Shown piece by piece: positions 56,164-64,000 of a stretch of DNA of 64,000 nucleotides. The DNA is taken from the NCBI GenBank assembly GCA_032871835.1, contig CM065298.1:96595891-96659890 (forward strand), written 5' to 3'. The stretch is from Dipteronia dyeriana (lineage: Eukaryota; Streptophyta; Magnoliopsida; Sapindales; Sapindaceae). Every line of letters starts with the position of its first letter. Positions within the stretch are counted from its first letter, which is position 1. The notes below the pieces were generated by a model. The model had not been told where the DNA came from. It did no database searches and saw nothing but the letters and a program-made list of their open reading frames with translations. A program made the translations under genes and the position numbers.

Positions 56164-57961
56164 GGGGTATTATTGATTTAGTCCCTATGTTTTTTTTACT
56201 CACTTATTCATTTTTTACTGGATTGGTCCCTATATTTTCAAAAACCATGCAATTTCATCATTTTGTTAGTCAAATTAAACGGTTCTAAGGGTATTTTTAC
56301 CTTTAAACAATGATATGCTACGTGACAACACATAAATAAACAGATTTTTTTTATAACTAAAATAAATAAATTTAAATTAAAAAAATTAACTAAAAAAATA
56401 AATTTAAAGAAAACAAATTTGTGAGATGGACGGTGAGATCCAATTAATTATAAAAAAAAAGTAAAGAACAACCTTCATCTTCTTCATGAACCAATGAAAC
56501 CCAGTAACCTCTACCACCGTCCAAATCCAAACCTAACCACCCCCACCGTCAAACACAATTACTCAAACACCCAACCCACCTCAACACCAAATTCAATCAT
56601 CTCTCTCTTTCTCGAAACCTAAAACCAAAAACCAAAATCATTTAAAATCCATCTCTTTTTCCTTTCTCGGTCTCTCTAACCTCCACGAAAACCCAGAAGA
56701 ACTACTCGAATCCATTTTGTGTTTATCTGGGTTCATTTTGGCTGGGGAGGTTTCTAGGTTCGATGAAGTTGGGTGGGTTGCGGCGGCGGAGCTGGGTTGA
56801 TCGGCGATCGGTTTGAGTGACAGGTTGGTTGACGTTGGATGTCTGAGTTTGATTTTGATTTTGTTAGATTTTGTTTTCTGGTATGAATTTGTTCGATTTT
56901 GTCTAGGTTTGATTTTGATTTTCTTTTTATCTCTCCTTTCTCAGCTTCTATTAATTGTTATATTTATGTACGATTATCGAAATTTGAAACTCATGCCAAA
57001 TCGCACTTAATTGCTTCAAAATAGAACTAATATCTGATTAATTACATTCAGTGTTGTTTAGGATGTTGTTAGGTTGAATTGATTTTTGGTATCACATATA
57101 CGAGCTTCAAGTTTTTATTTTTTTAGGGTTTTTTGTTAGGTGTATACTTTAGTGAAGAAGGGAATGTGTTTTTTTGTTTTTGTTTTTGTTTTTGTGGAAG
57201 TTAAATCGATATCAGTTGATTTGTTGATCATTTGTGTTTGGTTGTTTTCTAGATTGATTATCTGAAAAAGTTAAGGTTTGTTTATTTTTGGATGCCATGT
57301 GAAGAATCAGTGCCCCTATGACAAAATTGTGAATGTGGTTTTCTTCAAATTTGTATACGCAATACGTAGTTTAGGTGTTGAATTGGAGTATAATTTTTAA
57401 GGAATTTGATAGTTTATGTGGCGGAAATGAGATTGGTGTTTGGTTTTTTGGTATGGTTTGAGATTGTTTGAGATTGTTTGAGATTGCTGAGGATGATGAC
57501 GAACTGGGGGTGGATTGTTGGTGTTTGGGGTTGAATTTTTCTAAAATGGGGATTTTTTATTTATAATGATGATGATAAACTAGGGATTGATTTGTGTGGT
57601 TTGATGTTAATCTGCAAGTATATTTTCTTTTTAAAAAATCATTAATTTTTTTTTTCTTTTCATTTTTTTTATTTGGTTTTGATCTAGATCCCTACCGTCC
57701 ATCATCTAAAATAGACGGTGACATTGAATCAGGATCCCAGACCTTTTTTTTATGTAACTTTTTCTATCTTTAAAATAAAATAAATGCATAATGGTAAAAT
57801 AGTCATTCAATGTTTTATGTGACTGTTGACCGTTAAACATATGGTCATATGGACCAAAATGAGTGGCTTTGAAAAATATAGGGTCTGATTCAGTGAAAAT
57901 TGGATAAGTGAATAAAAAAAACCAATCCAAAAAAACATAGGGACTAAATCAATAATACCCC
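56164..57961. mobile_element. 1798-bp non-autonomous Mutator-like element
   Basis: The ends are inverse complements: GGGGTATTATTGATTTAG, then TCCCTATGTTTTTTT, with imperfect pairing beyond. TATATACAT occurs directly after the right end (57962-57970) and at 56150-56158, five bases before the left end. This suggests a 9-bp target duplication disturbed by CATA slippage. The interior (56470-56800) is CT-rich and UTR-like with a GC-rich patch (GGCGGCGGAG), possibly captured from a gene. Confidence 0.8.
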
Positions 57962-57982
57962 TATATACATATAACATTACCT

Positions 57983-58101
<119 letters not shown>

Positions 58102-58559
58102 CTACATTGTTGAGTGCGTGTGTGTGACTACATTGTTGAGAGATTAAATCTCTATTGAGATATTATTACAAGATTCTTCCAATACTTTGTTGGCATGTGG
58201 TAACAAAACACTTTATAAAAAATGAAGTAACTGGTTATAACCAGTTAACCATTTACTATCAAATTATTTTATTATAAAAAGGTAATAATATAATCTAATT
58301 TAATTTAAATAATTGTATTAAATAATTTTAATTGATAATTGGATAATGATTATGAATATCCTCACAATAATCTTCTAGGATTTAAATAAATATGTGATAA
58401 TTTTTACTATTTGAATTCGTATTTAATTTAATATAAAATTTATAATATAACAGATTTAAAATAATCAAAATAGATTTTTTTTATTTTTTTAACTATTAAT
58501 ATTTTTAGAATATAAATAAGTATTTTTTAATTTTTAGAAATATTTTTGATGTAACAAAA

Positions 58560-60270
58560 TTTGGATAAAAAGTTATAATTTAGATGTATGTGGTAATAAT
58601 TTCAATTTTATAACAAATTTTAAATAATATGCAACCATAAAGTCGTAACTCGTAAAAACTTTACTGTAGTATGTAAAAACTTTAACGTAGTATGTAACAA
58701 CCCCGTTTACATGGGTAACAACATATATGTATTTTGTAATAAGTTTCACATAGAAAGTTGTAGTTAAAATATTTATGGTAACAATTTCACGTTGGTTTGA
58801 TGTATAACGATAAATTTGTAAGTTTTAACAACATTGTCGTATCATGTAACAACTCATTTTATATACGTAACAAAATATTCGCATTATGTAACAAGTTTTA
58901 CATACAAAAATTTAATTAAGATATACGTGGTAACGATTTAATGTTATAACAAACCTAATATGATATGTAACAATAAATTCGAAGCTCGTAACAACTTTGA
59001 CGTAGTAAGTAATAACTCGATTTATATGGGTAACAAAATATATGTGTTTTGTAACAAGTTTCGCGTAGAATGTTGTAGTAAAAATATTTAAGGTAACAAT
59101 GTCACGTTGGTTTGATGTGTAACGAAAAAATTGTAAGTTGTAACAACGTTGTCGTATCATGTAACAACCCATTTTATATGGATAACAAAATATTCATACA
59201 TGTAACAAGTTTTACATATAAAATTTTAATTAAGATGTACGAGGTAACCATTTAATGTTGTAGCAAACCTAACATGATGTGTAACAATAAATTCGAAGCT
59301 CGTTACAACTTTAACGTAGCAAGTAATAACTCGATTTATATGAGTAACAAAATATATGTGTTTTGTAACAAGTTTCACGTAGAAAGTTATAGTAAAAATA
59401 TTTGTGGTAACAATTTCACGTTGGTTTGATATGTAACGAAAAAATTGTAAGTTGTAACAACGTTGTTGTATCTTGTAACAACGTTGTTGTATCATGTACA
59501 ACTCATTTTATATGGGTAACAAAATATTCGTACTATGTAATAAGTTTTACATATAAAATTTTAATTAAGATATATGTGGTAACGATTTAATGCTGTAACA
59601 AACCTAACATAATGTGTAATAATAAATTCGAAGTTTGTAACAACTTTGACGTAGCAAGTAATAACTCGATTTATATGGGTAACAAAATATATGTGTCTTG
59701 TAACAAGTTTCGCATAGAAAGTTGTAGTCAAAATATTTGTGGTAACAATTTTACGTTGGTTTGATTTGTAACGATAAAGTTATAGATTGTAATAACGTTT
59801 TTTTTTAAACAAATTTATTAAGAAAAACCAAGAAGACTGAGAACCAAAATAAGATCCAGGAGCCAAAACTACACAAAAAATAGTCTCCAAGAAAAATCAA
59901 GCAACACGCACACTATAACACTGAATACAACAGAGCAATTATTGCAAACAAAACAGGGAAAGGAAAATCGGTCAGAACAGTCTCACTGAGCCTCTACATA
60001 AGTCACCCGTAAAAGAATTTGTACCACAACCCATTTTATATAGATAACAAAATATTCGTACTATGTAACAAGTTTTATATAAAAAAAATTGTAATTAAGA
60101 TATATGTGGTAACGATTTAACGCTATAATAAATATGCTGTGAAATGTAATTATTAAAATATAAATGTAATAACTTTACGGTAGAATGTTAACAACTCATG
60201 TTATTTTTTTTAAAATATATTCATACTATGTAACATGTTTTCTGTATAGTTGTAAATATATTCTTTATGG
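58560..60270. repeat. 315-bp tandem array rich in GTAACAA
   Basis: The landmark GTTGGTTTGA starts at 58791, 59106, 59420 and 59755, so the period is 315, 314 and 335 bp. The longer step comes from a 21-bp duplication of TTGTAACAACGTTGTTGTAT near 59453. Each monomer itself contains many (T)GTAACAA(C/T/G) words. Partial units extend to both sides. Open frames in it are repeat by-products. Confidence 0.93.
59797..60022 (-). mobile_element. 5'-truncated LINE (or other poly(A) retroposon) fragment in the array
   Basis: About 225 bp interrupts the tandem array. On the minus strand it reads ...TCTTCTTGGTTTTTCTTAAT, AAATTTGTTT and then A9, like the 3' end of a plant LINE. Target duplication could not be defined. 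Confidence 0.55.
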
Positions 60271-60406
60271 TAACAATTTCACATTTAAAGAAAAATAAAA
60301 CAATAATAGTTATAGGTTCCGATTAATATTAAAAAATATAATGTAATTTTCTTTAATAAAACATTTATAATAAAATTATTTATTTACTTTGTCAAATTAA
60401 ATAATT

Positions 60407-60410
60407 ACAC

Positions 60411-60484
<74 letters not shown>
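60407..60484. repeat. (AC)n(AT)n microsatellite
   Basis: About 52 bp AC followed by 25 bp AT. It is the inverse complement arrangement of the (TA)n(TG)n tract at 57985-58100. Confidence 0.97.
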
Positions 60485-62377
60485 TGACCTCATTTCAATT
60501 AAAAAGTTTCACATTGCTACAAATATCTGAGGTTAATATAGCCCCATTGAAATTGTTATTATCAATGCTACTGTTAGTAATGCATATCTATAAAATAAAT
60601 AAATTATAACTAATTAATATATTTTCTTTCATTATAGTCATTAATTCTTTATTATTTTTTCAATATTATATTTTTAATATGTATATTACTTATTGTATGT
60701 CGTGAATTTGTATATACATTATTGTTTTAAGAAATTATCAATTTTTTATTTATTTAAATTCATATATTATTCTATTATATATATTATTGTAATATTTTTA
60801 CTATGTAATATTGATGAAATTGTAGTTATAGATCATTTCCACAGACGATTTTTTTTTTGTGTTAGGTAAATGTTTAGTTAACTGCAACTGAAATTATTAC
60901 TATTAATACTTTTGTTAATGTATGACTTTCTAAACTTTAATATATTATTTTTACATTATTTCCAATGAAATTATTATTTTTAAGAGTAATATCATTGTTA
61001 TTGTGATATCAGTGACTAACCATGAATTAACTATAAATTAAGATTATTTAATATAATTTCTTGTAATAAACATACGATTTTGTCGTCTAGTCATAAAACA
61101 ATAAATTATAATTATTTAATGTAAATTCTATCATTCTACTAATTAATTCTATTACTTATTCATTCATGTATTTTAACGGTTTGCATTTAAAATAATTTTA
61201 ACAAAATTATAAAATTTAATTAAGGTCAGACTAGTCCAAACCTCAAAGGTCCAAGCCCCAAGGTCCAAGCCTATCATGACGTTTAATAAGTTCATATGTA
61301 TATTCTAGCTTAGTTTTTTTTTTAAATAGTGCACTATTACATAAATCGTGGTTTTTCAGGGAGGGGGATGACTCGAATCCACAATCTCGTGATGCAACTA
61401 TAATGGGTTTTACTACTAGACTAACCTCATCTCGTCTATACTAAGTTTAATTAGAGGGGCATATTGTTTATCAAATGGATATATCTTTATTACTTATAAA
61501 TATTGTATTCCATTTTCTTCTTATGAAGTTTGAATCAAACATCTCTAACATGAATTGCTAATACACATAATTTCCACATATGGTATGATTTCTTACTTCT
61601 TGTATTAAAATTGTTGATACACATTATTACCTCATATAGTATAACATCTTATTTCTTTATTGAAATTTCCGATATACATTATTTCCACTTATGGTATGCT
61701 ATTTATTTCTCGTATTGGAGGGGTGATTGTATCACTGCAATTGCAATTATTAATATCAGCAATGCTTAGTTAAGAATTAATTATAATTCATACTTATGTA
61801 ATGTAATTTCTTATAATATATGTATAATTGTCTAATTGCAATTGAAATTGTTATTATTAACATAATAGTAAATGTGACAATATCGTCCAATTATGAATAA
61901 TTTAATGAATTATACTTTAATAATATTGTGACAATGGTGTCTAACAAAGAATAATTTAATAAGACAATACATGGGTGGTCCGGTGCTTTAATAATATTGT
62001 TATTATTAATATCATTATTACTGTAACTGACCCAACAGTAACATTAATGTTTAATTATGAATTAAATATAAATTATATTTATTTAATGTAATTCCTCATA
62101 ATAGAAGAATGATTGTATCACTCCAATAATTTTTTTTATTATCAATATCATTGTTATAGTGACATCAGTGTCTAACTACAAATTAACCGTAAATTATAAT
62201 TAGTTAATGAAAATTATTTCATTGTATTTATGAATTCTTTATTTGTTCATTATTTTATTTTTAATATCTATATAACTTATTGTATGAGATGAACTTGCAT
62301 ACATCGTTATTGTTTTTCATAAAGTATCGCTAAAATTCTTTATTCTAATCTATACATTAATATAATGTTTTTAGTTT

Positions 62378-62380
<3 letters not shown>
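60485..62380. repeat. AT-rich DNA made of degenerate diverged repeats
   Basis: A composite unit recurs with loose spacing, for example near 60540-60720, 61000-61090, 61770-61870 and 62060-62300. Its landmarks are AATTATAATT, TAATGTAATTTCTTATAAT, ATTGAAATTGTTATTATTAA and ACTTATTGTATG. No gene is recognised. Confidence 0.5.
61313..61432 (-). mobile_element. tRNA-derived SINE-like remnant
   Basis: On the minus strand, TAGTCTAGTAGT (box A-like, 61414-61425) is followed about 35 bp on by GGATTCGAGTC (box B-like, 61370-61380), and the unit ends in a run of A (61313-61323). This is the plan of a plant SINE. The unit is isolated, so the limits are uncertain. Confidence 0.5.

Positions 62381-62436
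<56 letters not shown>
62381..62436. repeat. (TA)n microsatellite
   Basis: About 56 bp of uninterrupted TA. Confidence 0.97.
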
Positions 62437-62439
<3 letters not shown>

Positions 62440-63224
62440 TCTCTCATAAGGGATATATTTTCTTCATTTCGACAAGGACCGCCTTGAAATCATATCGATT
62501 TAAATGAATTTTGATCTTAGTTTTTTGTGTGGATGACAAGTTCATTAAAATCTACCTATGAATAAAATTTGAGAATTTTTCAAGTACTAAAACTATTTTT
62601 CTTCAATTTCCTATATTTCGTCTATTTTTCGGATACCTTTATATGTAAATGAATATTTGTTGCTCTTAATTATTGATCCTTACTGTAAATATTTTTAGTT
62701 TATCCCATAAAAAGTGAACATCAATTAGATTGTGAAAATTGACGATAAGGTTGGTCAAGTCTTCATCCTTCTCAAAAAATCCCAAATATATGTAGTAGTG
62801 TAATTCTTCAAAATAAAAATTAAAAATTAGATTGTGTAAATTAACTGTTGTAGTTGTCAAAGCAATTAACTCTTGATTTTTTTTCAAAAAAAGGCTATAT
62901 AACTTTGGATAAAACTCTAAAACAGTTATATATATATAAAAATCTAAAGCAGTAGAACTTGAAAGATAACCGTATATGCTTAGCAACACCAATTTTCTGC
63001 AAAGAGATTTGTCTCGTAAACTTCATATCTTTTTCTTATCGAATTGAAAGCGTAAAACAATTTTTCTAGAAGAGATAAACACCCAACAGAGATAAATCAG
63101 GTAATCATTACTATTTTCTTTGTGAAAAATTTAAAGTGTTTGAATTATGACTTTTGTTTGGAGGTCTTCCTTTCGCGTTCTATTTGACATTGTTGGGGTC
63201 TTGCTTGTACGAGGTTGTGCTGTT
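62437..63224. other. noncoding DNA with a 108-aa open frame of unknown status
   Basis: A minus-strand frame (62666-62992) of 108 residues has no recognised domain. It contains an imperfect duplication (NLHNLIFNFYFEEL versus NFHNLIDVHFLWDKL) that reflects a roughly 100-bp DNA repeat. AT-rich composition makes chance opening likely. Confidence 0.4.
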
Positions 63225-63860
63225 TTCCCTGTCAACCAAGACCAGAAGAAGAAAAAATTCATAAACTTCACATCAAATCACATTGAATAATGCTAAAAAA
63301 AATTACATGGAATACTTTTATATACGATACATCAGTTTCTTTCCCTATTATTGTATATTTTTTCTTAATTTTTAAAATACCATGACCTGAAGAAGAATAA
63401 ACCTAAACGTCTCATCAAATCACATTGAATTCTGATAAAAAAACATATGAAATACATTAAAACAACAAAATAAATAAATTAAACATTGCAAATTTGGAAT
63501 ATTTAAGGTTTTGATATACATCTGTTTTTTAGGTAAAATACATTTATTTCTTTTTTATATTTTATTGTATATTTTTTCTTAGCTTTAAAACAACAAAGAA
63601 TAGAAGAAGAAAAAACCATAAACCTCATATTGAATACTGCTAAAAAAAACATAGAATACAGTAAAACAAATAAATGAATTAATTAAACAATGTAAATTCG
63701 GACTAATTAATGTTTTGATATACATTAATTTTTTTTCAGTACAATACTCAATTTTTTTTCTCTATTATTGCATTTCTTTTTCTTAGTTTTGAAACAACTA
63801 ATACCAGAAGAAGAAAAAACCCTAAACATCACATCAAATCATATTGATTACTGCTAAAAA
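63225..63860. repeat. degenerate tandem repeat of about 205 bp, four copies
   Basis: AGAAGAAGAAAAAA-CATAAAC followed by CATCAAATCACATTGA recurs at about 63243, 63391, 63601 and 63806. The first step (about 148 bp) reflects a deletion. Each copy also holds a TATTGTATATTTTTTCTTA word. Noncoding. Confidence 0.8.
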
Positions 63861-64000
63861 AAAATGGCCACTTTATCTTCAACCCTTAATAATGCTATGT
63901 ACCAATGACTCCCATCATGTATTGGGATATATATCTATTTGTCATAAAACACAAGTCAAATATAGGTAGTAATAGATGGAAATGTGATACCTACTTGCAA
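63861..64000. other. noncoding end of window
   Basis: No feature recognised. Confidence 0.5.

Noticed and set aside
58912..59501. 86-aa and 91-aa minus-strand frames that resemble each other
   Set aside because: They are translations of successive 315-bp tandem monomers.
58560..60270. CRISPR-like regular repeats
   Set aside because: The units are 315-bp head-to-tail monomers without unique spacers, in a plant nuclear context.
62666..62992. possible small gene of 108 aa
   Set aside because: AT-rich, internally duplicated through a DNA repeat, with no family or promoter evidence; described but not called as a gene.

Overview
This is a repeat-dominated stretch of nuclear DNA from a flowering plant, most likely a eudicot. 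The evidence is very AT-rich intergenic DNA, plant LTR retrotransposon families (Ty3/gypsy Tat type and Ty1/copia), hAT and Mutator-like DNA transposons, a fragment of plastid DNA, a plant pararetrovirus relic, and two host genes of plant type. The species cannot be fixed from the sequence alone.

Layout: 1-6.8 kb is the 5' LTR and decayed gag-pol of a Tat-type gypsy element on the minus strand. 8.07-8.76 kb is an intact, intronless AP2/ERF (DREB-type) transcription factor on the minus strand. 9.9-13.4 kb is noncoding with small MITEs. 13.4-21.2 kb is a decayed Ty1/copia element whose 5' LTR carries an inverted-repeat DNA element, which in turn carries a solo LTR of the same family as the gypsy element at 1-6.8 kb. 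21.7-23.9 kb is a truncated second Tat-type element (LTR, primer site and gag) with a hAT element inserted in the primer site. 25.7-26.4 kb is nuclear plastid DNA (ycf2 next to ndhB). 27.2-28.1 kb is a hAT-like element ending 75 bp before the start codon of an intact seven-exon TraB-family gene (28.2-30.7 kb), whose first intron is GC-AG. 31-33.6 kb is a decayed tandem segmental duplication. 34-36.8 kb holds two inverted pieces of an endogenous pararetrovirus. 37.5-58 kb is a cluster of Mutator-like material: two non-autonomous elements with long terminal inverted repeats and three transposase relics. The largest, about 43.7-52.6 kb, has the architecture of a Kaonashi (Ulp1-bearing) MULE, with a DUF1985-Ulp1 protease gene facing a MuDR transposase, and similar GATCGAGC minisatellites near both ends. 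58-60.5 kb is a 315-bp-period array rich in GTAACAA, bracketed by inverted dinucleotide arrays. The last 3.5 kb is AT-rich with further degenerate tandem repeats.

Only two genes look like functioning host genes: the AP2/ERF factor and the TraB-family protein. The protein-coding remains elsewhere are nearly all transposon- or virus-derived and are broken by stops and frameshifts; a few short reading frames remain unassigned. No CRISPR array, rRNA or convincing functional tRNA was seen.
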